From Ophiocordyceps camponoti-saundersi (nom. inval.) (lineage: Eukaryota > Ascomycota > Sordariomycetes > Hypocreales > Ophiocordycipitaceae): DNA of 10,113 nt. Positions 1 to 9,344 of this stretch are shown piece after piece; within the stretch, counting starts at the first letter, position 1, and every line of letters begins with the position of its first letter. The DNA lies in NCBI GenBank assembly GCA_003339415.1, contig PDHQ01000740.1, forward strand, positions 1-10,113, written 5' to 3'. A program made the translations under genes and the position numbers. Below the pieces are notes generated by a model. That model was not told the DNA's origin. It saw nothing but the letters and a program-made list of their open reading frames with translations, and searched no databases.

Positions 1-70
1 TAGGAAATCTTAGGGAAATATTATAAGAGGTTAGGCGATTTATAAAGGTATTATTATATATCCCGTATTA
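1..70 (-). repeat. 3' LTR, first 70 bases (U3 start), truncated by window edge
   Basis: This stretch matches 9583-9652 at 68 of 70 positions. The two differences (positions 13 and 46) are G/A transitions outside TpG context. Read on the minus strand it begins TAATACGGGA, which would be TGATACGGGA before RIP, restoring the canonical TG at an LTR start. Similarity to the other copy stops sharply after position 70, fixing the boundary between LTR and internal region. The rest of this LTR lies beyond position 1. Confidence 0.9.
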
Positions 71-84
71 ACTCCCCGGGCCGG
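71..84 (-). promoter_or_regulatory. Probable polypurine tract (second-strand primer) next to 3' LTR
   Basis: On the minus strand the bases directly before the 3' LTR read CCCGGGGAGT, with a GGGGAG purine run abutting the TA(TG) of the LTR. Ty3/gypsy elements prime plus-strand DNA synthesis from a purine tract at exactly this place. The tract is short and sits in an unusually GC-rich spot (ccccgggccgg) of otherwise AT-rich DNA. The call rests on position as much as on composition. Confidence 0.6.
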
Positions 85-395
85 AAAAGAATTCTAATAG
101 CTTTATTAACTCCCTATTTTACTTTAAAAACTATTATTATACTCGAAGGCTTTTTCTATATTAACTCTAATAACTATATTTATTTATAGATTAAGAAATA
201 TTATTAGGGATCTACGTATAAAGAAGTAAATTAATCTATATAAGGTAAGAAAAAAATAAAAAAATAAGATAAGAATAATAAAGGAAAATTATAATATATA
301 TTAGATATATATAGAAGAATATATATTATAGTAAAAGGTATCGTAATATTAAGAAAGAAAAATAGAAATAATAAGAACGCGACGTAATATATAAA
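85..395. other. Non-coding AT-rich stretch between the extra ORF and the 3' LTR
   Basis: No reading frame here resembles a protein. It is rich in A/G runs on the plus strand around 240-290 and 340-420, and carries one AT hairpin (290-330). It probably corresponds to the 3' untranslated region upstream of the polypurine tract. Confidence 0.4.
290..330. repeat. 13-bp perfect inverted repeat, AT hairpin
   Basis: The arms tataatatatatt (290-302) and aatatatattata (318-330) are exact reverse complements separated by 15 bases. The arms are pure A/T, so chance formation in RIP-converted DNA is easy and no role is claimed. Confidence 0.5.
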
Positions 396-812
396 CTAAA
401 GGAATAAAATAAAGGAAAATATCTTACTATCCTTATTATATAGATTAGCGCTTATAATAATATAAAAGCGAATATAGATAATCTTACCGTAATTAGCGTA
501 AAAGATATAGTTTATAGCTTTAGGTATAGTATACTTTATAAAGACGGAGGCGTCTAAGATATTATAAATAGTAGTAAGGTTAATTATATTACGGATAGTT
601 ATACTTATTTTTAGGCGTATATCGCGAGTAGTTTATAATAAATAGGCTTTATATAGCTTTCTTATTACGGCCGATATTCTTTCTTTATTTATAGCGTATA
701 AAGTATAGGATAAATAATATATAATTAGTACTATATCGTAAAGATATTAAAAAAAAATACTAAAAGTATAGTTTTATAAGGTTCTTACCTAAGCTTAGTA
801 AATATAATAGTC

Positions 813-900
813 GTTACTTATTAATAGTTAAATAACTTAGAGATTTATTACTTATTAATAGTAGAATAGATTTAAAAACCGTTACGTATTAATAGTTAAA
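813..900. repeat. Three 20-bp repeats at an exact 34-bp spacing
   Basis: The motif gttacttattaatagttaaa and close variants start at 813, 847 and 881. Each copy is 20 bp followed by about 14 unrelated bases. The period is not a multiple of three although it lies inside the accessory reading frame, so it does not encode a peptide repeat. The region is also dense in stops, so it may be an internal non-coding segment or an old local duplication. Confidence 0.5.
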
Positions 901-2044
901 CGGTATAACGCGTGCTCTTAATATAAAGCGCGTTATTAACGTATTCTTTACTACGGTTCGTGCCGATATTATATAAAGAGCTAAGGAATACCTTAGTTTA
1001 TTATTATATTAACGAAAAAGTCCGCGTTAATAAGTTTAATAATTATAATATATTTAGTATTATTAGAGGGTTCGACTAAGCTACTTATCTAACTATATAG
1101 CTTTTTAGCGATATTATCGGAAGCTATCTTAACTAAATCTAAAATATTAAAAACCGGAATATTATTAAAATTTAAGGTTATTTTATTTCTAATAATATTA
1201 CTTTAAGCTAAAAAGAGTATATAATTAATAATAACGGCTAGAAGTAATATAATAATACCCTTACTAAGTAGATATATTTATTCTCTTATATAAATATATA
1301 AGTTTTAATAGTTCTTTTCGTAAAACTCTAAAATCTTACTAGAATTATTTAATACGGACTTCTTATTAATAAATATAGTAACCTTATCGATATCGAGTAA
1401 TACGTTCTTAAGAGCGGGAGTATCGAGTAAGATAGGTATAAAAATAAGGAAATCGATAATCTATTCGTTACTAATACCGAATATTTTCGCTATATAACTT
1501 AAGCTAAGGGAAATATTATATTTAGTAAGGTACTTATTAAAGTAAGTTACTTAAATTAAAATAATATCTATATTTTAAAATATTAAAGCTTACTTATCGT
1601 AATATATTACGAAAAAGGTAAGAGAGTATTTAATAACTTAAACTAAATTATCGTAGTAAGTTACTAAGAAATTATTATTAGCCTCCTTAATATTTTTAGC
1701 TTTTAGAACTTCTTAAAATTAAATAATAGTTTTAGAAACGGTTACTAAAATTATAAGTTACTAAGAGGCGGAATAAGTTTACTTATTAAGGGTTCTAAAG
1801 ATATTTTATTAAATAAGAGTAAGAGGAGTAATAAAACGCCTTACTAAGGATTTACTAAAAATAAGAGCTATTCCCTTAACCTTAGTCTCCTTTTTTATAG
1901 CTGCTAATACTATTTATTCTATTTTACTAAGGTAATTAATATACGAAATAATAGCTAGGATCCTCTTAATCTCCTCTAATTTTTTAAAATCTTAGTAAAC
2001 TTACTCGCTAACTAAGCCCTTAATATAATCTTTTATAATTTCTA

Positions 2045-2062
2045 ATAGCGCGTACGCGCTAT
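2045..2062. repeat. 18-bp perfect palindrome rich in CpG
   Basis: The sequence atagcgcgtacgcgctat is its own reverse complement and carries four CpG sites in otherwise AT-rich DNA. Its core contains no CpA or TpG, so RIP leaves it untouched. It lies inside the accessory reading frame. No function is assigned. Confidence 0.55.
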
Positions 2063-2680
2063 AATAATTCTTTCTAAATTAGTTAGATTACGGAAAGATA
2101 TTCCTTTTAATATTAATAAGGAAATATAGTAACGTAAAATAAGTATAGCTTCTTAACGAAATAGCTAGTATTTTAAAAGCTAAGCTAATAATAGAAAAAG
2201 ATACCGCGGTAGTTTATTAAATAGAATATCTAAGCGCTATAACCTTAGAAATTTTAAGTAAGGAGTAATTAGAGCTAGAGTATTCGTTATCTAAAAGTAA
2301 GTACTTAGAATTATAATCCTCGTTATTAGGAAGTTATTCTCCGTTAGCTTATCTTTTTATTTTCCTATTAATATAATAAATATAACTATCTAACTTACTA
2401 AAAGATAGATTATAGCTTTCTACTTAGAGTACCTATTTCTAAGTAACGAATATTATATAATTATTCGATTTTTAATTATTAAATTTATAAGTAAGTAATT
2501 TAAATAAATATTAAAATTCGGTAAGGTTTCTAAATAGCTAAATAGCTCTCTTAAAGCTTTTAAATATAAGTGCTAGGGGAGTGCGAATTAGCTATTTATA
2601 AAATAGCTTATAGTATATCTTATTACGAAAATAATAGGGATTACTATAAGGCGGATCGATCTTAAGTATAAAAAAAGGGA

Positions 2681-2855
2681 AAAATAAGAAGAAATAATAG
2701 AATTAGAAAATAAAAAAGAATAATTATAAAAAGAATAAATATAATATATTAGAAAGATATAATAAAGATAGGAAATATAAAAGGGGATAATAAAAAATAA
2801 ATAGAAAAGAGAAGAGGTAAGAGAGAAAAGGTAAAAAAATAAAGGGAAATCTAAT
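2681..2855 (-). other. Pyrimidine-rich tract upstream of the accessory ORF
   Basis: The plus strand is almost all purine plus A/T here, so the minus strand carries long C/T runs that end just before the accessory reading frame begins. In filamentous fungi such CT-rich tracts are common just upstream of transcription or translation starts, and pyrimidine tracts also precede splice acceptors. Either would give the downstream frame its own expression route. The composition is seen directly; the role is inference. Confidence 0.4.
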
Positions 2856-2949
2856 ATAAACGGTAACGCGTTAGGTTTATTATTTCCTAATAATTTTATA
2901 TATTCGTTACTAAATAACTTATTTACTTTATTCTAATAGCTAGTACTTT

Positions 2950-3190
2950 TTAAGAGTATTTATACGTTTTTTCCTAATAATATCTAGCTAAGCTTCTAAC
3001 TTATCCTTCCTTTTATCGAATTCTTTAATTATCTTCTTTTATTAAAAGTCCTTTTTAGCTACCTACTAATTATTATTATTCGGGTATCTTTTCTAATATA
3101 TAAGATATTTTATTTAAGTAATACCTTATCCTTTTTTAACTTTTCTTTTATTAAGGATTTATTTAATCTTATAATTATTAATATTAAGCT
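2950..3190 (-). other. Chromodomain and charged C-terminal tail of pol
   Basis: After the integrase, the phase reads IKYLIY-KRYPNN at about 3113-3075, where relatives have the chromodomain core KYLVRWKGYP. The Trp codon is now TAG (3095-3093). The double TAG before VAKKDF fits the W in the W-(V/I/L)-x-x-x-D/E-L segment. A Lys/Glu-rich helix (IKEFDKRKDKLEA, about 3030-2990) follows. In chromoviruses this domain reads histone marks and directs insertion, often to heterochromatin. Confidence 0.82.
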
Positions 3191-3269
3191 TAAGGCTAAG
3201 TTATTCTCTTAAAGCGTTAGCTAGTTAAAGTTAAATAATTAATATAATAAGATAAATATTTATAAAGTT

Positions 3270-3480
3270 ATCGAAATCTAGTTAATAAGCTAAATAGCTA
3301 ATTTATTCGATTACGTAAAAGGGCTTAATTTACTATTCCGAAAGCTTTACTACTTATCTATTAGGAATAAAATATCCTTTCCTAAGTTTTAGCTAAACTT
3401 AATCGCTAAGCTTAAACTCGAGCTTCCGATATTTTTTATTATAATATTATTTTATCGTAGCTTAGGCGTAGGTAATAAAA
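3270..3480 (-). other. Integrase C-terminal module (SH3-like, GPY/F-type)
   Basis: The phase reads YYNKKYRKLEFKLSD-V-LKLRKGYFIPN near 3460-3360, the K-x-Y-D-x-R-x-x-x-x-F-x-x-G-D-x-V-x-L-x-L-x-x-G-Y pattern of gypsy integrases. PFYVIE-ISYLAY-LDF follows near 3324-3275, matching the GPF-x-V/I-x-E/R-I-G-x-L-A-Y-x-L-x-L-P signature. This module binds DNA and is typical of chromoviruses and relatives. Confidence 0.85.
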
Positions 3481-3639
3481 ATAATTACCTTATCTTTTAA
3501 TATTTCTTAGGATTTAGGAGAAGCTTAATTACTTAGATAACGGAAACTATTATTTATCTAAAATCTAATAAGTAACTTACTTAGCGTAGTCTTAATAACT
3601 AAGAAAAAAGAGTTATTAAGAGAAAACTAAAAAGCTAAT

Positions 3640-4330
3640 AAGGCGTTAATTTATCGCTTAGTTAGGAAATTAGTAGCGAAGAATCTAAAAATAATTTCGA
3701 TAATCTAATTTTATTTTTTAGATAAATTATTAGTTTATAAGTAATATATAATTAATATTAAGAGTTTAGTACTAAAAGTAAATTATAAGGTTTTTTAAAG
3801 CTTAAATATAAATTTTAAATCCTAATTAGAGATAATTTACTTTAAGAGTCCTTAATTATAATAAATAAGCTTATAATATAGCTACTAAGCTTATTTTTTA
3901 GTAATAAAGTAATTATATTTAGGGGTTAAAATATATATTTTTAAGAACTTATCAGTAATAATAAAAAAGGTATTATAAAACTTTCTTTTAAGTTTAAACT
4001 AAAGTAAGTTTTCTAAAAAGATTAAAAGGAGTCTAGTAATAAAGTTTATTACGATTATATAAAAAAAAATTACCGGGGAATAAATTAAAATTATTTTCTT
4101 AAAAGAAAGCTATCTATTAGTTTAATTATATTTATAAATATTATATTTATTTATAAAATTATTAATTTTCTTTTTTAGTTAAGAAATAATAAAATTAAAA
4201 AAGAGTTTAGCTTATATATATCTTTAACTAATATAAAATTTATAAAAATAATACTTAAAAATAATTTCTTTAATATAGTTTTTAGGAATATAAAATTATT
4301 ATTAACTATTAATATCTTTAAGATATAATA
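3640..4330 (-). other. Integrase catalytic core with D-41-D-35-E spacing
   Basis: First Asp: GAT at 3953-3951 in FIITDKF. Second Asp: AAT at 3827-3825 in IISN-DLKF (ISDRDLKF in relatives), a D-to-N change expected from TCTGAT to TCTAAT. Catalytic Glu: AAA at 3719-3717, an E-to-K change expected from TCTGAA to TCTAAA. The second Asp and Glu codons are 36 codons apart, so exactly 35 residues lie between them, the canonical DD35E spacing. 41 residues separate the first two Asp. The HHCC zinc-binding part should lie at about 4330-4000 but its His and Cys codons are erased. Confidence 0.92.
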
Positions 4331-4559
4331 AGCTATTTACTTAGATAAAAGAGAGTTTTTCTTAAAAATCTTTATTTCTAAGTTACTTTAAGATTTTAGA
4401 TTATCGTATATTAAGAAGATATTTTTCGGAAATCCTATATTAGAAGGTATTATTAAGAATAGCTTTTAAAGAAATAAGTATATAGTTTTAGTTAATATAA
4501 TCCTCCTAAATATCCTTAAGTTTTCCTTATCCTTTTTCTAGGATTACCTTTAAAGGAAA

Positions 4560-5150
4560 GCGTAAAAAAGAGTTTACGAGAATATTAAAAATACCTAAAA
4601 TATATTAAATTTTAAGAAAGTATTAACTTAGAAATTAAAAAATAAAAGTAAGGTAATTATTACTCCTTATATTAATAGTAAAAAGAGAGGTTTATTTTAT
4701 AATTACTAAAATTACGGTATAATTTATAAAAATTATAATTTTTAGTTTTCGGGTTCTAATTAAATAAGTCCGGAGTTTATAATAAGCTTATATTAAGTAG
4801 GAGATTTTAAGTTTAGTTAGCTAATATTTAATTTCGGCTAATTTAAGGGTATAACTAAGATAGTAAATAAATTTAATAAATTACTAAAATAAAGCTAAAG
4901 ATAGTTTCTAAGATTCCTTATTATTAATATAGAAAAAATAGGCTATAAAATTATTCTTTTAAAAAATATTAATTTATAAAAAAAGTTAATAATTAGGAAA
5001 AAACTAACTAAAAATAGCGTTATTATAAAAGGTATTAGTAATATTATTAAAATAATTAGTTTCTTTCTTTATTAGGATAATCTTAAATTAAAAAGTAAAA
5101 GTATTTTTTTTTAGTTTAGTAACGGGTATTTTATTTTCCTATTTTTCTTA
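4560..5150 (-). other. RNase H domain and connection
   Basis: Following RT, the phase reads LKLAEIKY-LTKLKISYLI near 4845-4790, matching the TELE-hA/GLVWAIRKLRH helix of gypsy RNase H. IIIFINYTVI near 4730-4710 follows, corresponding to the I-x-TDH strand. Acidic residues of the active site are partly replaced. A basic, poorly conserved tail leads towards integrase. Confidence 0.75.
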
Positions 5151-5249
5151 GAATATTACTATTTTACGTTTTTAAAAAAGGTTAATTTTTTACGTAAAAT
5201 AGGGAATAAGATATCTTATCTATTTAACTAATCTAATCTATTACTTAAG

Positions 5250-6060
5250 ATATTATAAGGTATTAAGGAACTCGATATCTTATAAGGCTTTTACCTAAGA
5301 TTAAGTATTTATTAATATAAATCCGTTAATATAATATTTTAATATTTCTATAAATAGGTAATAAAGGAATAATTTAGGAGTAAAAAGGGAAAAATTTATA
5401 CTAATAAAAAGATTAAATATTATAGTTAAATACTTAATATAATTTTCTAAGGTATTAGAGAAGATTACTATATCGTTAATATATTTAGCAGCGTATATTT
5501 TATATAGTTAGAGAATATAATCGACGAATTTTTATATATAGGTAGGAGATTTTTTATACCTTATAAGAGTAATTATAGCCCTCTCTAATCCGCGGTAAAA
5601 AGTAATTATAAACCGCTCTTAGTAATCTAAATAAACTAGAAACTAATAAAAGAAGCTTTAAGCGTTAATAATAAAAATAACCTTTTTACTTATTAACTTA
5701 TAAATTATATCTTAAAGGAGAGGTATTAGATATATATTAGGAATAGCTACGCTATTTAAAGCTTATAAATTATTAATAATATATAGTTTATCTTTTCTCT
5801 AAATAATAAAATATAGGCTAGTAAAAAGTAAAGCTTTAAGCGCTTATTTTATCTTACTTTATAAATATATATTATTATGCTTTTTATTAAGGAAATCCTA
5901 ATTAAGTTTATTTAGTAAATAGGGATATAAATTAAGTTTCTTTTTATACTAATTATTAACGAAAGGGATTTTTAAATATTACTTAGGGGGTAAATTAATT
6001 AGTTTAATATTTTCCTAAAGTTTTAGAAAGGAATCGTAAAGTTATTTTACCTTTCCAGAT
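5250..6060 (-). other. Reverse transcriptase domain
   Basis: The phase reads recognisable RT motifs in order: NLPPK and IPFVNN near 6000-5940, ALNSVAIPN near 5770-5745, IINA-SFFY (motif A) near 5672-5645, RGLERA and LIRYKKSPTY (motif B region, MGYKNSP-type in relatives) near 5590-5540, and YINDIVIFSNTLE (motif C) near 5485-5445, followed by IEFLNTL near 5275. The motif A and first motif C catalytic Asp codons both read AAC (5666-5664 and 5477-5475), which is GAC hit at TpG. The second motif C Asp (GAT, 5474-5472) survives. This matches the fungal gypsy group whose motif C is YIDD/YVDDIVIFS. The identification is secure. Confidence 0.93.
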
Positions 6061-6559
6061 AACTAAGGATTTAGTATATAGATTTTAACGCTATATTCTC
6101 CCTCGATTTCCGGAATATCGGGTATCTTAGAGATACTTAATTAATAAGGTTAACTTAAGTCTAAAATATTAATAAAAGGTAAGTTAGTATTAGTTTTATT
6201 AGATAATATTATTTAGTCTAAAAAAGAATTTAGCGTTAAATATTTATCGGGGTTATCTAAGGTATTTTTCTTAGTAATTTATTAAAAGATTATAAAAGAA
6301 AATTAATCGTTAAGATTTAATATAATACTAACTTTTTCTTTTTATTTAAAAAAAATTAGTTTATTACTTAAGTTAAAAATAATTAAATAAAAGTAATTAC
6401 GAATAATTAAACTTAAGAGGAAATAAAAGTTAAGGAAAAAAATAAAATTATAATTTTTAAGAGAATTTTTAATTAATATTAAAATTATACTTATTAAAAG
6501 AAAAGGGATTATTATTACTAAAATAGCTATTATACGTTTATAAATAGCTAGTCCTTTAT

Positions 6560-6850
6560 AAGTAAAATAATATTCGATATATATTCCTCTATAAAGTTAA
6601 ATCTAAAGCTCTTATTAAGAGTTAAGAATATTAATTTTATAAGGGATTAAGAATCCTTATCCTAATAAAACTCCGGTAAAAAGATACTTAATAACCTAAG
6701 CGCTAGCTTTAAACTTACTAATATAAAACTTATTATCGATTTTACCGATAATATATAAAGTAAAAGTAGCTTAACTATAAGTTAAGGCTAATCTAATATT
6801 ATTTAAGCTATAAATTATTATTAAATTATAGTTAATATTATTAAACTTAT
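6560..6850 (-). other. Probable retropepsin (aspartic protease) region
   Basis: Around 6750-6620 the pol phase reads IGKIDNKFYI and then FTGVLLG followed by a GFLIPYKI-like string. This resembles the C-terminal part of fungal gypsy proteases, where a hydrophobic-Leu-Gly stretch is followed by a (D)FL-x-x-H-G/K-I pattern. The catalytic DSG/DTG is not identifiable, as its codons (GAY after T, TGG-like contexts) are prone to RIP. The order gag, protease, RT supports the call. Confidence 0.5.
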
Positions 6851-6959
6851 TAAGTAAGTTTTTCTTAATAAGGGATTTATTTATTTTAATATTAATATAT
6901 ATTTTTATAATATTAGATAGTTTATTTTTACTAAATATTAAAATCTTTATATAAGAAAA

Positions 6960-8525
6960 ATAAGAAACTTATTTTAGAGGAAAATTAGTTATTTAAGGAG
7001 TAGCTTTAATAATAAGAAGATTTTTAGGAAAAAGGTTTCTAATAATATCGAAAAGTTTTATCTTATATTTCTTAAAATTTAAAATAAGATAATATAAGTT
7101 ATTAGCTAGTTACTTATCTTTTTTAGCTTTAGATAATTTAAATAAATTAGTTTTATTATCCGGATTATATTCTAAGATATTAAGGATTATATTATATATC
7201 TTAGAAAAGATTATAAAAACTTTATTAGTATTAGGATCTTATTCGGTAAGTTTATAAGTAAGATTAATAAAAATAAGATTACTTTTTAAGCTTTCTTTAT
7301 TTTTTTTTAGGAAAAGCTATTTTATCTTTATTTTAAACTTAATATTCTTATCGAAAAATTTCCGGGTATTATCTATTAGCTTTCTAAGAAAATTATTTAG
7401 TTTATAATTTAGTTAATAGTTTAGATTTTATAAGGATTTCTTCTTAGAATTATTTACCTTACGTTTATATTAAGGTAACTTACTTAAAGCTATATATTAA
7501 GTAGCGTTATTTTATAAATTACCCTAAGTTCTTTTAGTTAGCTTAATTTAAAAGTTTAGAATAAGTTATTTATATTTATATACTTAATTATCTAAAATAT
7601 CTTCGCTAGTTAACTATTAGAAAGTTTTTTAAAGTAAGATATTAAGTTAAAAGAAAATAATTATTAGTATAGATTATTTAGGATAAAAAGCTACTTAAGC
7701 TATTCTCTTTATTTTAGATATTTATAATTAGAAATCTTTTTTAGTAAGTATATCTTAAGATATAAAGCTTTATTTTTATATAGTAAAAGCGGTAATATTA
7801 AGTTAGATAGTAAACCTTTTTTAAAAAGCTTTTACCTATCCTTAGATTTTTAAACTAAGAAAAGTAAGTTCTAATTTAATTTAAGGGTTTAGATCTCTAG
7901 AATATTATTTTATAATATAATTTTAAAGAAAAAAGGGAATAAATTATACGAGTTTATTTATATAATCTTTACTTTAAGTAATAACCTATTTTAAAACGTT
8001 TATAAATTAATTAATATTTTAGTAAATAATAATTTAATTAGTTTTTTTAATCTAATCGAAAATAATATTAAAAATACTAATAAGCTTAAATTATTTAATA
8101 TTTTTAGCTTATAATTTAATTTATTATTTAGATAGTTTCTATAAGTTTAATTAATTATATAATCGTAAATTATTTTCTAAGTTAATATATTTAAGGTAAT
8201 TTAGATTTTAAAGTATAATATTATAAAAGTAGAGTATATTATTAACTATCCGTACTATTCTTTTTTTTTCCGCGGAAAATAGAGGAGGTTTTCCGGAATT
8301 AAATAATATTATAAGAGGATTTAGAAAATATTACTTTTTTAAGGTATTCTTCCTTAAGGTAAACGGTTTTTTTTTTAAAGAGGATTCTTATAGCGTAGAG
8401 GTTTTCTTACCTTTATCCTAAGAGGAGGTTTCCTCTTTACCTTTTTCCTAAAAAAAGACTTAGGTATTTTCCTTACTTTTTTCCGGTAAAGTAAGCGGCT
8501 TACTTTTTCCTTTAGTATTATTTAT
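6960..8525 (-). other. Gag-like region of the polyprotein
   Basis: This part is upstream of the protease in the same phase. Its first 100 or so codons (8525 to about 8230) are low-complexity, rich in Lys, Glu, Ser and Pro, though the other two phases are also fairly open there, so the frame is least certain at this end. From about 8160 to 7850 the reading is rich in restored-Gln positions with short charged helices, as in capsid domains, and near 7604 it reads EDILDN. A zinc knuckle cannot be tested: every Cys (TGY) and His (CAY) codon would have become TAY. Assignment rests on position and phase rather than on a diagnostic motif. Confidence 0.6.
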
Positions 8526-9344
8526 AATTTAAAAATATTCTTAAATAAGGGGTAGTTAATTTTCTAAAAGAATTCTAAGTAAATAAGAGGTACCGTTAAA
8601 TATATACTTTAGTTAATTTACTTATTTAAATAATTAATTATAGTTTACTATAATATTTAGATTAGTTAGGAAAAATTTAATTATAATAGGTAACTTAGTT
8701 TTTTAGGGATTATCTTAATATAATAAGTATTTTTAAACTAGCCTTATTTCCCTATATTATAAAGGAGGAAATTTACTTTTAAAAAGGTAAAGTTTTTTTA
8801 TTATTTTATAAATATTAAAAATATAAGCTTTTTCTTTCTTAGCTATAACTTTTTCCTTAATTACTTTAAGGAGTTTAAGGGTAAAGAAATAGTATATAGC
8901 TAAGGTTAAGTAATAAATATAGTAAAGCTTTCTTCTAAGCTAAAAATCTACGCTTATAAAGTTTTATTAATAAAAAATATTTTAAGTTTAACTTACTACC
9001 TTAATAGCTAAAAATTTATAAATTAGTAAAATATAAAATTACTACTAGTTAATATACGCTTATATATATAATTTATTAATAATCGTATATATTAAGCTAG
9101 CTATTAAATATAGTATATAGGAAAGGGAGATAAGCTAGCTATTAATTATAAAATTATAAAATAGCTATTATAAAAAATATAAGTATAAGTAAAAATCTTT
9201 TAAGAATTAAAATAATAATTATAAAGAATTTAGATTATTACTTAAAGGAATATTAAGCTAATTATATAGCTAAAAGCTTAAGGAAGATTTCTTAATATAA
9301 TTTTAAAAGTATTTACTTAAGGGGATTTTACGGTAATTTTTAAG
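8526..9344 (-). other. Untranslated leader between 5' LTR and gag
   Basis: No convincing coding phase is seen over these roughly 800 bases, though a short charged stretch near 8850-8800 leaves some doubt. The stretch should hold the primer binding site next to the LTR and packaging signals. I could not identify a tRNA complement, partly because a TGG start would now read TAG. It contains one 15-bp direct repeat pair at 9093-9145. Confidence 0.4.
9093..9145. repeat. 15-bp direct repeat pair
   Basis: The sequence taagctagctattaa occurs at 9093-9107 and again exactly at 9131-9145, 38 bp apart. Each copy contains the palindrome agctagct. It sits in the leader of the element; no role is assigned. 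Confidence 0.6.

Larger units (their letters stand above)
396..2680 (-). pseudogene. Unrecognised large accessory ORF downstream of pol, RIP-destroyed (about 760 codons)
   Basis: I do not recognise this protein. On the minus strand one phase (codon first bases at positions equal to 2 modulo 3) reads protein-like from about 2680 down to an in-frame TAG at 398-396. In the best part (2306-957) I count 26 stops in about 450 codons. All are TAA or TAG, the products RIP makes from CAA, CAG, TGG or TGA, and they lie between stretches with purine-first codons and ordinary composition, such as NVLLDIDKVTIF (about 1413-1378) and SSLVEPSN (about 1098). Other clear stretches are near 2640-2570 (IDPPYSNPYYFR-like) and 650-450. 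The phase stays the same throughout and is also the pol phase, so there are no evident frameshifts. A hydrophobic stretch near 1255-1200 could be a membrane segment, but RIP inflates Ile and Leu, so this is weak. It occupies the env/accessory position between pol and the 3' LTR. It could instead be a captured gene or a nested insertion. Confidence 0.55.
2900..8525 (-). pseudogene. RIP-destroyed gag-pol polyprotein gene (gag, protease, RT, RNase H, integrase, chromodomain)
   Basis: One minus-strand phase (codon first bases at positions equal to 2 modulo 3) was checked at about 8486, 8159, 7604, 6740, 6059, 5666, 5477, 4721, 3953, 3827, 3719, 3086 and each time carried the expected domain or a protein-like reading. 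Gag and pol therefore appear to be one continuous frame of about 1,870 codons, as in Tf1-like elements, and no indel has broken it. Dozens of TAA/TAG interrupt it where Gln or Trp is expected. The start is uncertain: an ATA at 8525-8523 is a good candidate for a former ATG. The end lies within about 2850-2960, after the chromodomain tail. No function remains. Confidence 0.9.

Noticed and set aside
290..330. Transcription terminator hairpin
   Set aside because: The stem is pure A/T in RIP-converted DNA of a eukaryote; no terminator meaning can be supported.
1200..1260. Transmembrane segment proving an envelope protein
   Set aside because: RIP turns Thr and Met codons into Ile and Ala into Val, so hydrophobicity in the degraded reading is not reliable.
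9327..9336. LTR left boundary at ttttacgg
   Set aside because: It partly mirrors the LTR start but lacks TA(TG) and has no tRNA-like neighbour, so the boundary was left open.
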